DNA of 38,406 nt. It comes from Terriglobia bacterium (lineage in GTDB: Bacteria > Acidobacteriota > Terriglobia > Bryobacterales > Bryobacteraceae). Positions within the stretch are counted from its first letter, which is position 1; each line of letters begins with the position of its first letter. The translations under genes and the position numbers were made by a program. Below, one piece after another: positions 25,362 through 34,251 of the stretch. The notes beneath the pieces are model-generated. The model was not told the DNA's origin. It did not search any database and was given only the letters and a program-made list of their open reading frames with translations. The stretch lies in assembly GCA_025358575.1 (NCBI GenBank), contig JANYJA010000111.1, positions 1 through 38,406 on the forward strand, given 5' to 3'.

Positions 25362-26639
25362 CTAGACGAGAGATTCGAGCAACTCGGCGGCGCCATCCGC
25401 TCCCTTTGTTTTCCGAAAGCTCGCCGCCAACTTCTGGGCATTCTCCCGGAAGGAATTCTCGGTTAGAATTCGGTTCACTAAGCGCTGAATTTCCGCCGGG
25501 GTGCAATGTTTCGGGTTCAGGCGCAATCCGGCACCCGATTCCACCACTCTTTGCGCAATTTCCGGCTTGTCCCAGTCGGTGGGCACCGAAATCAGCGGCA
25601 GCCCGGCCATCAAAGTCGCGAGGACGGTCCCCGCCCCTCCCGTAGTCACAACTAAGTTGGTCAGCGGCAGCAACTCGCTGTGCGATACCCAGCGACCGAC
25701 ATGCATATTGGGCGCAAGTTTTCCAAGACCCAGTTCGCCCGGATCGCGATCCGACCCGGTCGTCATAACCACGCGCACCGGCAGATCGCGGAGACCCTCC
25801 GCCGCCGCTTGCAGAACAAAGGGGCGGTTGTTGTGTACCGTGCCCTCAGTGACGTGCACCCACGGCAGGTCCCGCGGAATCTGGCGCAGCCACTCCGCTG
25901 ACCCGGCATTCTGGGGGGGGTTCCAGGTAAACGGCCCGACATAGTGAACGCTGGGCGGCAAATCGTGCCGGTTGTAATCGAATTCGCGCGTTGCGGGCAC
26001 AATGTAAAGCGGGAGCGTGCCGGTATAGGCGCTCACCGACATCCCGAGCTTTCCCAGCCCAAACGCGGAGCGCACATCGTCCACCTCGTGGCGGAACCCC
26101 CGGTTGCTGATCCCCGTGGCTACGGCAATTGCTCGGCTGGCAAGTTTAGCCGCGCGCGTTTTAGGCAGTGGCAGCCCCAGGCCGAAAGGAGGCGCGTCGG
26201 GACCCGGTACCATGCAGCCCGGCACAAAGGAACTCAGGACTACTGGTATCTTTCGCAGTTCGTGTGTGATCAGGACGGGCGCCCACAGCGAGGGATCGCA
26301 GACCAACGCGTCAGCCGGCCATGTCTCCAGGATGGCTTCGACATCGTTAGCCTGCTCACCCAGAGTCCCCAGGAGCCACTCGCGTACCGTCGCCTGTAGC
26401 CTAAGCATCCCGCGCCTTTCGAACGACCCTCGATCGGGCCGAAAAAGCCGCGCATAGATGGGCTCTTCTGGAAACGTGAACGGATGGTAACCGAATCCTT
26501 CGCTGCGCACCACGTCCTCAGCGCTTCGCCCGGTGTAGAAAGCAACCTCGTGGCCACGCCGCCGCAAGGCGTGCGCAATAGCCATCTGCGGGTACACGTG
26601 GCCAGGGAAGGGCCAAGTGGTGATCAGGAAACGGGGCAT
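25362..26639 (-). CDS. Glycosyltransferase, GT1 / MGT-like family
   Basis: The 425-residue protein has two Rossmann halves (GT-B fold). The N-terminal half starts FLITTWPFPGHVYPQMAIAHAL with H14, the likely catalytic base position of GT1 enzymes. The C-terminal nucleotide-sugar site is VVTTGGAGTVLATLMAGLPLISVPTDWDKP (331-359). Most GT1 members have HGG here; this one has TGG, so the His that contacts the donor phosphate is replaced by Thr. The end ILTENSFRENAQKLAASFR is normal. Enzymes of this type glycosylate macrolides, flavonoids, lipids or carotenoids. It starts nine bases after the SDR stop and is probably co-transcribed. A 220-base gap without a gene separates it from the ASST gene. Confidence 0.88.
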   Translation of the reverse strand: MPRFLITTWPFPGHVYPQMAIAHALRRRGHEVAFYTGRSAEDVVRSEGFGYHPFTFPEEPIYARLFRPDRGSFERRGMLRLQATVREWLLGTLGEQANDVEAILETWPADALVCDPSLWAPVLITHELRKIPVVLSSFVPGCMVPGPDAPPFGLGLPLPKTRAAKLASRAIAVATGISNRGFRHEVDDVRSAFGLGKLGMSVSAYTGTLPLYIVPATREFDYNRHDLPPSVHYVGPFTWNPPQNAGSAEWLRQIPRDLPWVHVTEGTVHNNRPFVLQAAAEGLRDLPVRVVMTTGSDRDPGELGLGKLAPNMHVGRWVSHSELLPLTNLVVTTGGAGTVLATLMAGLPLISVPTDWDKPEIAQRVVESGAGLRLNPKHCTPAEIQRLVNRILTENSFRENAQKLAASFRKTKGADGAAELLESLV

Positions 26640-26648
26640 GGGCTCGTG

Positions 26649-27491
26649 TCAGCGGGGCTTGGTGACCATCCGCAACACCTGGCGGAAGTAAATTTTTTCA
26701 AACATTTCCCCGGGCAGCAGATTGCGCGCGCGCAAGAGCCACCCGGCGCGGCGTCCGACAATATAGCGGAGTCGCGGGGGTGTGTCGGTCAGAGCCCGCC
26801 CCACTGCCTGCGCTACGTCGGCGGGCGTCGTCGGGGCCGTTTTCAAGATTCTGTCGGCCAGCCGCTCGGATTCGCTAAACCAGGCGTAATAAGCGCTTTT
26901 GGGGTCCGCCGCCGCTTTCGCCACATTGCGATTGGCACCCCAGATATCGGTCCGCACCATGGCGGGCGCAACCAGACTCACCGAAATTTGAAGCGGTGCC
27001 ACTTCCAGGGCGAGCGATTCAGCAAACCCTTCCAGCGCGAACTTCGACGCACAGTAAGATGTCAGCGCCAACGAGCCGATTCGCCCCCCGATCGACCCCA
27101 CCATCACGATGCGCCCGCGGCGCGCCTCGCGCATGAAAGGCAGCACCGCGCGGGTCACGCGCATGACGCCGAACACATTTGTCTCGAAAACAGCTCGAAC
27201 GTCGGCTTCCGGCACATCCTCGAAATAGCCGCGAACCTGAATACCGGCGTTATTCACCAGCGCGTCGATCGCGCCGCATTTCCGCACCACCGTGGCTACA
27301 GCAGCGCGCGTTTGCTCGTCATCGGTCACGTCAAGCGGCACAACCTCGACGCCCGCATTGGCGAGCGCCTCGGCCCGCCCCGGATTGCGTATTGCTCCAA
27401 AAACGCGCCAGCCATTGGCGTGCAAATGCACCGCCGTTTGCAGGCCGATCCCCGACGATGCGCCTGTTACCAATACCGAGCCCAATGGCAT
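26649..27491 (-). CDS. Short-chain dehydrogenase/reductase (classical SDR)
   Basis: The 280-residue protein has the classical SDR set: cofactor motif TGASSGIG (9-16), LDVTD (52-56), NNAG (79-82), catalytic S132 in GSIGG, and Y145-x3-K149 in TSYCASKF. The acidic residue expected for NAD preference after strand 2 is replaced by R and N residues (GAIRNPGRAEAL), which suggests NADP(H). The C-terminal 60 residues (RYIVGRRAGWLLRARNLLPGEMFEKIYF) are basic and amphipathic, as in SDRs acting at membranes on lipids or steroids. It lies 28 bases after the TolB-like gene and nine bases before the glycosyltransferase gene. Confidence 0.9.
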   Translation of the reverse strand: MPLGSVLVTGASSGIGLQTAVHLHANGWRVFGAIRNPGRAEALANAGVEVVPLDVTDDEQTRAAVATVVRKCGAIDALVNNAGIQVRGYFEDVPEADVRAVFETNVFGVMRVTRAVLPFMREARRGRIVMVGSIGGRIGSLALTSYCASKFALEGFAESLALEVAPLQISVSLVAPAMVRTDIWGANRNVAKAAADPKSAYYAWFSESERLADRILKTAPTTPADVAQAVGRALTDTPPRLRYIVGRRAGWLLRARNLLPGEMFEKIYFRQVLRMVTKPR

Positions 27492-27519
27492 GCGAACAGT
27501 AGCATAGCAGGTGCGCCGG

Positions 27520-29295
27520 TTATTGCAGATTTACGCGAACGGTATTCGCGGCTTGCCCGTCCGCCATGACCGTTAAATCGACTTCGCCCAGCCCAGCTAA
27601 GCCCTTCGGGAGAAGCACCACCAACTGGTCCAGGCCGGGATAGGTATTCTGCGGTCCGGAATACTTTACCGGCAGCGTCTGCCCGCCGATCAAAACCGTA
27701 ACATTCGACGCGCCTCGCAGTCCGGTGCCGAAAAGATCCAAGTAAACCTGGTCTGCCGCCCCAAGATTGATCGGCGTCGACGCGCAATTGAGCCCCGCAA
27801 GGTCGCATTTGAAGATCAAGAGATGCGGCAGGGTCAACCCCTGCGTGACCGGCTGAACATATGCAGCGGCTACCCCTTTGCCGTTCTGGCTGGCGGTATA
27901 AATTCCCGGCGCGGAGGCGGCCACTTGAAGGGTTGAAATGGATGCCACTTTTCCGTTCATGGTGAACGCGGCAGTAGCCTTGCCCGAGGCCGTTCCGTCC
28001 GGTACCAGGTAATTCACCTGCCCTGGGGAGGCGTAGAAAAGCGGCGCATTACGTTGGGTCCCTATGCTGTCGGTTACGGCGACCGTGACCCCTCCCAAAC
28101 TCAGCGGCAGCGTCGTTGAAGTGGTCGCGGCAGCCGAAAGTGACAATCCCCGCCCGAATGTGCTCACAATGGACCCTGCTGCAACAGTCGCCGCTGAACT
28201 AGCCGAATGGATCGTGGTGGAACTCGTATCCAGGGTGATGAGGACAATTTCCCCCACCGAGTTAATGGGATCGGTCAGCATCGTCGCCACGAACTGCGTG
28301 CCGTCGGGACTCCACGAGTTATCGGCGCATGTAACAAAAGGCAGGTGTGAGAACTCCGGTGCCGTGGAATCGTTGAAATAAGTCAGCCGCACCTTGTTGC
28401 TGCCATCCGGGCTCATGATCCAGAAATCGGTCGCCACGTTACCATTCCTTGGCGAACCGTTTCCCATGCTGGACATCCATACAATGCCGTTACCGCTTGG
28501 TGAGATTTGGCTGTGTTCGTCCCAGTTGTCCATAGAATTGGTCAGGTTCACCAGTTCCTCGGTTTGCAGATCCAGCGAATAGATATCGATATCCAGTTCG
28601 CTCTGACCCAAAGCCAAATTCCCCGAAAAGTAAATTTTCGAATCATCGGGGCTAAAGCTATGAGTTTCATAGAAAAATTTCTGTTCGCCCGGCTGAAAGG
28701 TGCGCACATTGGAAATTCCGGGAACTCCGTTGGTCACGCGGAAATCGGCGACGCGAATCGCCCAAACTCCGTAAAGCCCCCCGCCCACGCCAGAAAGCCG
28801 CTCGGCCCACATCAAAAGGTCACCCTTGTGAGAAAAATGCGGGTGCAACACGCCCCCCTGGAACGGTGTGATGTTGGTCATCGGGTAAAACTTGGTTCCC
28901 GCGGCATCCATCACCCAGATGTCGTTATTTGCGCCGGCTCCTGGATTTGCCAGTTTATCGAGGGGGCCAGCCGCCACCTTCTGCGCCTGAAACGCGATCC
29001 AGTTTCCGGTTGGGTCCCAGGCCGGATTCCCGATGTGCCGGTTGGGAGGCACCTTGTCGCAGGTCAAACATACCGTGTTTGATCCGTCCGGGTTCATCGT
29101 GTAGACGTCAAAATAGCCGTCCGAGCCGGGCTGGTCGAAGGCGATGAGGTTGCGATTCGCCGACCAGTCTACTCGTCCGCCTGCGCCTTTAAGGGTCTTT
29201 ATATTTTTTACACGTGGCTCCGCGGCCCAAAGGGTTGAGATGAGAGATAGAAGGAGTATCGACGCTCGGCAATTGAGTCGGGCATGAAAGCGCAT
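27520..29295 (-). CDS. Secreted TolB-like propeller with Solibacter-type (TIGR03437) C-terminal domain
   Basis: The 591-residue protein has a signal peptide (LLLSLISTLWAA) and a TolB/WD40-like propeller. Typical blades are DVYTMNPDGSNTVCLTC, AWDPTGNWIAFQAQ, HSFSPDDSKIYFSGN and DFWIMSPDGSNKVRLTY. From about residue 365 it has the uncharacterised C-terminal domain found widely in Candidatus Solibacter: AATVAAGSIVSTFG, then APLFYASPGQVNYLVPDGTA, and later VYLDLFGTGLRGASNVTVLIGGQ with YPGLDQLVVLLPKGL. That domain is the best taxonomic hint in the window. It follows the sulfotransferase by 26 bases. A binding or structural role outside the cell is likely; no enzyme residues are evident. Confidence 0.85.
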   Translation of the reverse strand: MRFHARLNCRASILLLSLISTLWAAEPRVKNIKTLKGAGGRVDWSANRNLIAFDQPGSDGYFDVYTMNPDGSNTVCLTCDKVPPNRHIGNPAWDPTGNWIAFQAQKVAAGPLDKLANPGAGANNDIWVMDAAGTKFYPMTNITPFQGGVLHPHFSHKGDLLMWAERLSGVGGGLYGVWAIRVADFRVTNGVPGISNVRTFQPGEQKFFYETHSFSPDDSKIYFSGNLALGQSELDIDIYSLDLQTEELVNLTNSMDNWDEHSQISPSGNGIVWMSSMGNGSPRNGNVATDFWIMSPDGSNKVRLTYFNDSTAPEFSHLPFVTCADNSWSPDGTQFVATMLTDPINSVGEIVLITLDTSSTTIHSASSAATVAAGSIVSTFGRGLSLSAAATTSTTLPLSLGGVTVAVTDSIGTQRNAPLFYASPGQVNYLVPDGTASGKATAAFTMNGKVASISTLQVAASAPGIYTASQNGKGVAAAYVQPVTQGLTLPHLLIFKCDLAGLNCASTPINLGAADQVYLDLFGTGLRGASNVTVLIGGQTLPVKYSGPQNTYPGLDQLVVLLPKGLAGLGEVDLTVMADGQAANTVRVNLQ

Positions 29296-29321
29296 ATATC
29301 TACGCTAAACCCGAAGACCAT

Positions 29322-30275
29322 CTATTCGTAGCGATGGTGCCGCAGAAACGGCGCCAGGCGGCTTCGGATTGTTCTGAAGTTCTCTTGAACCTCGGGCAAA
29401 ATCTTCGGAGCGCGCGGTTCAATAAAATCGCGATAGGACGCCACGCTCTTTGGTTCCACTTCCAGAAATCGCAAGATCCCGCCAATCGCTTCGTCCGGAT
29501 CCGTGCAGAGATCCTCATAGCGCACCGAGATGTACTTGGCCTTCGGAACCGCACCGATATTCGCGAGATAATAATCCGCTACCTTGCAGATGTGCCGCGG
29601 TGTCATTCTCTTCCAAAACGGCCATTTGCTCGAGAAGAGAATTTTCGCCACGGCCAGGCGCAGCGGCTGCCGGAACAGCTTGCGGTACCACGGGGCGATC
29701 AGGGCGATGTAGTCGTTTTTCTTTTCAAGAGACGACCGAATCGCGCGGACCTGGGAATTGATAATGGCTTCCGGATGCCGGTGGATGAAGATGAAGCGGG
29801 CCTCGGGGAAGCTCTCGTGGATCTCCCGAAAACGGAGCACGTCCCAAGGGTTTTTGAGCAGGAGCGGCTTGGAGTCGCCGGCGGCGAACTCGATTTTGCG
29901 GCACATCTCTACGAACCGAGGAAGCGTCGCGGGGGTCAACTGCGGGCGGTTGTTTTCGGGGTCGATGATAAAACCGTACTCTTCGGGGAGATCCGGGGTA
30001 ACGCGGACGCCATCGATGATGCGGTCGGTAAGGCCTAATCGGATGAAGCGCTCGGCGAGTTCGCTCTTGGCTCGGTCCTGACTCCCGTTCAAGTGGTTGT
30101 TGAGGATCTCGTCATACTCGATTACGTGGTAAGCGGTGACTACGTGGAAGCATCCTGTATCGGCCAGCAACTGATATAACAACGTTGTACCGGAACGGTG
30201 GTCTCCCACGATGAATACCGGATGGAAAGTGATATTCAATATGCGGTCAAGATGCTTCTGATCCGGGGTATCCAT
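29322..30275 (-). CDS. Sulfotransferase family protein (PAPS-dependent type)
   Basis: The 317-residue protein has the 5'-phosphosulfate loop FIVGDHRSGTTLLYQLL (21-37) and a 3'-phosphate motif in FIHRHPEAIINSQVRAIRSS (163-182). KNPWDVLRFREIH (141-153) matches the usual KNP element. This layout is typical of bacterial sulfotransferases that move sulfate from PAPS to sugars, lipids or small metabolites in the cytoplasm. No signal peptide is seen. It is the first gene of the minus-strand run ST, TolB-like, SDR, GT, with small gaps. ATG 30275 is 108 bases from the divergent TIGR03437-like gene. Acceptor unknown. Confidence 0.85.
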   Translation of the reverse strand: MDTPDQKHLDRILNITFHPVFIVGDHRSGTTLLYQLLADTGCFHVVTAYHVIEYDEILNNHLNGSQDRAKSELAERFIRLGLTDRIIDGVRVTPDLPEEYGFIIDPENNRPQLTPATLPRFVEMCRKIEFAAGDSKPLLLKNPWDVLRFREIHESFPEARFIFIHRHPEAIINSQVRAIRSSLEKKNDYIALIAPWYRKLFRQPLRLAVAKILFSSKWPFWKRMTPRHICKVADYYLANIGAVPKAKYISVRYEDLCTDPDEAIGGILRFLEVEPKSVASYRDFIEPRAPKILPEVQENFRTIRSRLAPFLRHHRYE

Positions 30276-30383
30276 CGGGGAAGTCCCATCCTAAGCGATG
30301 CGGCGCGAGGGCTGCAAGGCGGGCGGGATTACACTCATTTACGCACGGGTACCGAAACTTTGGTTAAATGAACGAGGAGTCCT

Positions 30384-32111
30384 ATGAAACGTTATTCACT
30401 ACTATTCGCCCTATTATCGTGTTTTGCAATATCGGCGTCAGCGCAGCCTGTGATCGCGGCCGACGGCGTTCTCAGCGCGGCTAGCTATCTGCCGACAGCT
30501 TTCCCTGGCGGCGGCATCGCCCAGGGGTCTTTGTTTCTGGTTTTCGGAACCAACCTGGGTCCGGCGGCGATTGTGCAGGCTTCAAAGTATCCGCTCCCAA
30601 CAACGCTCGGTCTCGGGGGAACCACAATTCAAATTTCGGCTGGCGGAACCACCACACCAGCGATCATGGTCTACGCGCTGGCCGGTCAGGTGGCGGCGAT
30701 CCTGCCATCGTCCGTCCCAGTGGGAAACGCCACGTTGACGTTGACCTTCAACGGACAGACCAGTGCCGCTGTGCCCATCAAGGTCGTCAAGAGCAGCTTC
30801 GCCACCTTTACGCTGAACCAGGGCGGCACCGGGCCCGGGATTCTGACGGACGCTTCGTCTCCCACCAAGAATCCCGATGGATCGGATCAAGTGAATACGT
30901 TGTTTACAAGCGCGATTCCCGGAGATGTGATGGTCCTTTGGGGCACCGGGCTCGGCCCGGTAAGCGATGTGGCGAATGAAGCCGTTAAACCGCTGCCGGG
31001 CGACCTCGGATTCAATCCGGCTGTATACGTTGGCGGAAAATCGGCGACTATTGCCTATGCCGGGCGATCGGGCTGCTGCTCGGGGCTCGATCAGATTGTC
31101 TTCACGGTTCCCGCTGGTGTCAGCGGTTGCTACGTTCCCGTGGTGGTCGTGGTAGGCGGAGTTACCAGCACGTTCCCAACGATGTCGGTTTCGACCGACA
31201 GGCACACCTGCTCGGATCCAGTTGGCCTTCCGGACGCCTTGTTGAGCAAATACCAGTCGGGCCAAGATGTGCGCGTCGGCAGCATTTTGCTGAATCGCAT
31301 CAATCCGACACTTTCCGCGGGCGGCTTGTCGTTCGGGCTGAAGCAGGATTCGGCGGCGGCCAGTTTTTACAAATTTAACAGCAGCTCCGCTTCCGGTTCT
31401 TTGATCAGCCAGCGCAGCTTTTCATCTCTGCCTTCAACCGGAGGTTGCCTGGTGTATTTCTGCCGCAATGCTCTGTGCACACCAGCTAACGACCCGGTTT
31501 CATCATCCGCTTACTTGGATGCGGGAACCAGTCTAGCGATCACCAACGGAAGCACGAGCTCGAACGCAAACCAGCTTTTGAAAGAAACTGCTAAGGGCCA
31601 ATACTCGGCCGCGCTGGGCGGCGGAATTCCACTGCTTCCCGGCTTCACGCCCTACTATCTTGAGCCTGGCAGAACGGTGACGGTTAGCGGTATGGGCGGT
31701 GCGGACGTGGGCGGCTTCGGAGTCGGCACCACCATTCCCGCGGAGCTTGTTTGGACGAATGCGGCAAGCCTCACGACCGTGGATCGCACCAAGGATTTGA
31801 CGGTGAACTGGTCAGGCACTTCCGGTAACCTTGTGACCATCAATGGCAGTTCGACGGGCGCGGCTACTCCGCAGGTGACCGCGACGTTCGAATGTACTGC
31901 GTTGGCCAGCGCCGGCACGTTCACCGTGCCGTCATACATTCTACAGTCGATGCCCGCCAGTGGCACCATCACGCAAGGCGGCTTCACAGTGCCCGCCGGG
32001 TTCATTTTGCTGTCAAACTTTAGCGCCGCGACGCCGTTTACTACAACCGGACTTGATGTGGGTGCGCTGACCACTCTCGATGCCGGGGGCAAGCAGGCGA
32101 CCTTTCAGTAA
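30384..32111 (+). CDS. Secreted Solibacter-type (TIGR03437-like) beta-rich protein
   Basis: The 575-residue protein has a signal peptide (MKRYSLLFALLSCFAISASAQ). It then carries the elements of the Solibacter C-terminal domain from the N-terminal side: GVLSAASYLPTAFPGGGIAQGSLFLVFGTNLGP, PAIMVYALAGQVAAILPS, then VMVLWGTGLGPVSD and GRSGCCSGLDQIVFTVP. The rest is Ser/Thr/Gly-rich beta sequence with cysteine pairs (CLVYFCRNALC), probably an extracellular binding or surface protein. GAGGAG lies five bases before ATG 30384, a strong ribosome site. It is divergent from the sulfotransferase gene and 78 bases before the four-helix protein gene. Function unknown. Confidence 0.83.
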   Translation: MKRYSLLFALLSCFAISASAQPVIAADGVLSAASYLPTAFPGGGIAQGSLFLVFGTNLGPAAIVQASKYPLPTTLGLGGTTIQISAGGTTTPAIMVYALAGQVAAILPSSVPVGNATLTLTFNGQTSAAVPIKVVKSSFATFTLNQGGTGPGILTDASSPTKNPDGSDQVNTLFTSAIPGDVMVLWGTGLGPVSDVANEAVKPLPGDLGFNPAVYVGGKSATIAYAGRSGCCSGLDQIVFTVPAGVSGCYVPVVVVVGGVTSTFPTMSVSTDRHTCSDPVGLPDALLSKYQSGQDVRVGSILLNRINPTLSAGGLSFGLKQDSAAASFYKFNSSSASGSLISQRSFSSLPSTGGCLVYFCRNALCTPANDPVSSSAYLDAGTSLAITNGSTSSNANQLLKETAKGQYSAALGGGIPLLPGFTPYYLEPGRTVTVSGMGGADVGGFGVGTTIPAELVWTNAASLTTVDRTKDLTVNWSGTSGNLVTINGSSTGAATPQVTATFECTALASAGTFTVPSYILQSMPASGTITQGGFTVPAGFILLSNFSAATPFTTTGLDVGALTTLDAGGKQATFQ

Positions 32112-32189
32112 CAGGCGATTTTCCCCTCCCTGGCAGCCCAGTTGCATTAGAGAATGTGGCGAATCTTTCGCCAGGGAAGGGAATATCTC

Positions 32190-32654
32190 ATGGCTCTTGA
32201 TATTAAAGAAGTTCGTTCTACGTTGAACGGCTTGATTGAAACTTGCAAGGATGGCGAAGAGGGTTTTCGCAAGGCTTCGACCAATGTAAAAACCTCCAGC
32301 CTTCAGACTTTGTTCACTGAATTCTCGTCGCAACGGTCCAAATTTGCCAGTGAACTCCAGGTCGTGGTCGCGAAGTTGGGCGGTGAGCCGGAAAAAAGCG
32401 GAAGTGTGAGCGCTGCCGCGCATCGCGGGTGGATCGGGCTTAAATCGATGGTAACCGGCGAAAACGATCAGGCCGTGATCGCCGAGTGCGAGCGCGGTGA
32501 GGATGTCGCCAAAAACGCCTACCAGGAAGCTCTGGAAAAGGATCTGCCTTCTGACATTCGTTCGGTAGTGGAACATCAGCACAAGCATGTTCTAGAGGCG
32601 CACAATCGAGTGCGTGCTTTGGAAAACAAGACCAAGTCAAGCGGCTCCTACTAA
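32190..32654 (+). CDS. PA2169-type (DUF2383) four-helix-bundle protein
   Basis: The 154-residue protein is almost wholly helical: IKEVRSTLNGLIETCKDGEEGFRKAS, LQTLFTEFSSQRSKFASELQVVVAKLGGEPEKSG, then DQAVIAECERGEDVAKNAYQEALEK and VRSVVEHQHKHVLEAHNRVRAL-like end. This matches the PA2169 / DUF2383 ferritin-like family, whose role is unknown but which is often linked to stress. ATG 32190 is chosen because it follows an AAGGGAA site and starts MALDIKEV; an upstream in-frame start would add 12 residues. A perfect 11-bp hairpin follows the stop. Confidence 0.85.
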   Translation: MALDIKEVRSTLNGLIETCKDGEEGFRKASTNVKTSSLQTLFTEFSSQRSKFASELQVVVAKLGGEPEKSGSVSAAAHRGWIGLKSMVTGENDQAVIAECERGEDVAKNAYQEALEKDLPSDIRSVVEHQHKHVLEAHNRVRALENKTKSSGSY

Positions 32655-32678
32655 GTAGCTGAGAGCACTGCTCTTGCG

Positions 32679-32704
32679 GGAGAGGCCGGTCAACCGGCCT
32701 CTCC
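32679..32704 (+). terminator. Perfect 11-bp stem-loop after the four-helix protein gene
   Basis: GGAGAGGCCGG (32679-32689) pairs exactly with CCGGCCTCTCC (32694-32704) around a TCAA loop, 24 bases past the stop at 32654. There is no T run after it, so it may stabilise the mRNA end or act with a factor rather than as a classic intrinsic terminator. Confidence 0.55.
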
Positions 32705-32724
32705 GGCTAAATTCTGCCCATGCT

Positions 32725-32747
32725 TCCAATTCAAAAATTGAATTGGA
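32725..32747 (+). promoter_or_regulatory. Perfect 10-bp inverted repeat upstream of the GAF-ANTAR gene
   Basis: TCCAATTCAA (32725-32734) and TTGAATTGGA (32738-32747) are exact inverted copies with an AAA spacer, 50 bases before the ATG of the ANTAR gene. It could be a dimer-binding operator or form an RNA hairpin in the leader. It is not an obvious dual hexaloop ANTAR target. Confidence 0.5.
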
Positions 32748-32796
32748 CTCTGTGTCCCCGCGCTGCAAAAAATAGAAGTAGCGAGGGACCATCATC

Positions 32797-34071
32797 ATGA
32801 ATCTGGAAATGGTAAATTCATCGGAAGCCATGGGTAGCCAAGTCGCCCTGCTGCACCGAATCAGCAGTATTGTCAGCTCGGATTTGGAACTGGAAACAAT
32901 GCTGCAAAATCTGGTGGACATGATCATGCAGGTCACAAATTCGGATGCCTGCCTGGTATATTTAGCCGATCATGACGCGGGCCAAGTCGTTTTGAGAGCT
33001 TCGCAACTGCCGCACAGCGCTGAAATCGGCAACATCAAGATCAAAATGGGAGAGGGCGTTACCGGCTGGGTAGCCGTCCATAAATCGGTGGTAGCGCTGG
33101 CTAGCCACGCATCTTCCGACACCCGGTTCAAAGCGTTCCAGGGACTTCCTGAAGATACATACGAGGCCTTTTTGTCAGTACCGCTAGTCAGCGGCGGCGA
33201 CCTGACGGGCGTTATCAACGTACACCATCGCGAACCGCATCCCCACACACCCGACGAAGTGGCGCTGGTGACTTTTATTGGAGAACAGATGGGCGGGGCT
33301 CTAGCCAAGTCCCGGCTGGTCGAAAAATCGCAAAGCGCTGTAAAGCGGATGGAAACACTGGCTGCCGTGGCGCATACCATTGCCGCCGAAAGTTTTCTGG
33401 ATCGAATTCTGCAGGCGATTTCGGAAATGCTGGCGGAGACACTGGATTCGCAGGTGTGCTCCATAATGCTGGTGGATGAAGAGAAGAAAGAATTGGTGAT
33501 CAGTGCCGCCCGCTGCTCGTCGCCGGACTATCTCCACCGCATGCCGCTGAAGATTGAAGACTCATTAATCGGGAAAGTGGTGCGCGAAGGGCGGCCGCTA
33601 ATTATTCCTAACGTGCTTGCCGAGAAGCAGTATCGCTATCCGGAACTGGCGCGGAAGACGGGTTTGGCGTCGCTGCTTTCCGTGCCGATGCATTCGCGCG
33701 AGAAGGTTATCGGCACCATCAACATTTACACCCGCGATCAGCGTTTTTTTTCGGAGGACGAGATCGGCTTCGTAAAAGTGGTGGCGGGCCAGGCGGCGAT
33801 TGCGATCGAGAACGCCCGGCTCATGTCCGAAACGCTAGAGATGAAGCGCACGCTAGAAACGCGCAAGCTGGTGGAGCGGGCCAAGGGTATCCTTCAGGCT
33901 AAGCACAGCCTAACTGAAGAGGAGGCGTACCTGCGGCTGCGCAATGAAAGCCGGCGTTTGCGCCGTCCGATGCGCGATCTGGCCGAAGCCGTGATTATGG
34001 CTGACGACCTACATCGCAAAGAGGGCGAAAAGCCAGTGGTGCGAAAGGATCCGGCCGGAGATGTTATGTAG
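32797..34071 (+). CDS. GAF-GAF-ANTAR protein (predicted RNA-binding transcription antiterminator)
   Basis: The 424-residue protein has two GAF sensor domains: residues about 25-175 (LETMLQNLVDMIMQVTNSDACLVYL, ending in VTFIGEQMGGALA) and about 198-345 (with SLIGKVVREGRPLIIPNV and LLSVPMHSREKVIGTINIY). A short helix then leads to an ANTAR domain at about 350-405 (LVERAKGILQAKHSLTEEEAYLRLRNESRRL). The AKGIL and A-x-x-x-LR positions are the ANTAR hallmarks. ANTAR domains bind paired hairpins in nascent RNA and stop termination. GAF ligands are unknown. GAGGGA lies nine bases before ATG 32797. It is probably a one-component regulator. Its target RNAs are not clear in this window. Confidence 0.92.
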   Translation: MNLEMVNSSEAMGSQVALLHRISSIVSSDLELETMLQNLVDMIMQVTNSDACLVYLADHDAGQVVLRASQLPHSAEIGNIKIKMGEGVTGWVAVHKSVVALASHASSDTRFKAFQGLPEDTYEAFLSVPLVSGGDLTGVINVHHREPHPHTPDEVALVTFIGEQMGGALAKSRLVEKSQSAVKRMETLAAVAHTIAAESFLDRILQAISEMLAETLDSQVCSIMLVDEEKKELVISAARCSSPDYLHRMPLKIEDSLIGKVVREGRPLIIPNVLAEKQYRYPELARKTGLASLLSVPMHSREKVIGTINIYTRDQRFFSEDEIGFVKVVAGQAAIAIENARLMSETLEMKRTLETRKLVERAKGILQAKHSLTEEEAYLRLRNESRRLRRPMRDLAEAVIMADDLHRKEGEKPVVRKDPAGDVM

Positions 34072-34096
34072 GTTTGTGGGGGGGAATTGTCCGCTA

Positions 34097-34128
34097 CCGA
34101 TCCGGTCCACTGGAGATGGCCGGATCGG
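34097..34128 (+). terminator. Perfect 9-bp stem-loop after the ANTAR gene
   Basis: CCGATCCGG (34097-34105) pairs exactly with CCGGATCGG (34120-34128). The 14-base loop contains a smaller TCCA/TGGA pairing, making a long stacked hairpin 26 bases after the stop at 34071. No T run follows, so terminator activity is uncertain. Confidence 0.45.
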
Positions 34129-34251
34129 AATCGCGTCAGAAACGTGACAAGGGGGGTTGTCGGTCATTGTCGCGACTTTGCGGTTAAAACTAAGACGAAC
34201 AAACCCTCGTAAGTGTTCCGAAAAAAGTTGGTTCCGGGGAGTTTTTTCTTA

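Noticed and set aside
34220-34251. AT-rich GAAAAAA/TTTTTTC pairing after thrS as an intrinsic terminator
   Set aside because: The stem is only A-T pairs with a 14-base loop, too weak to call.
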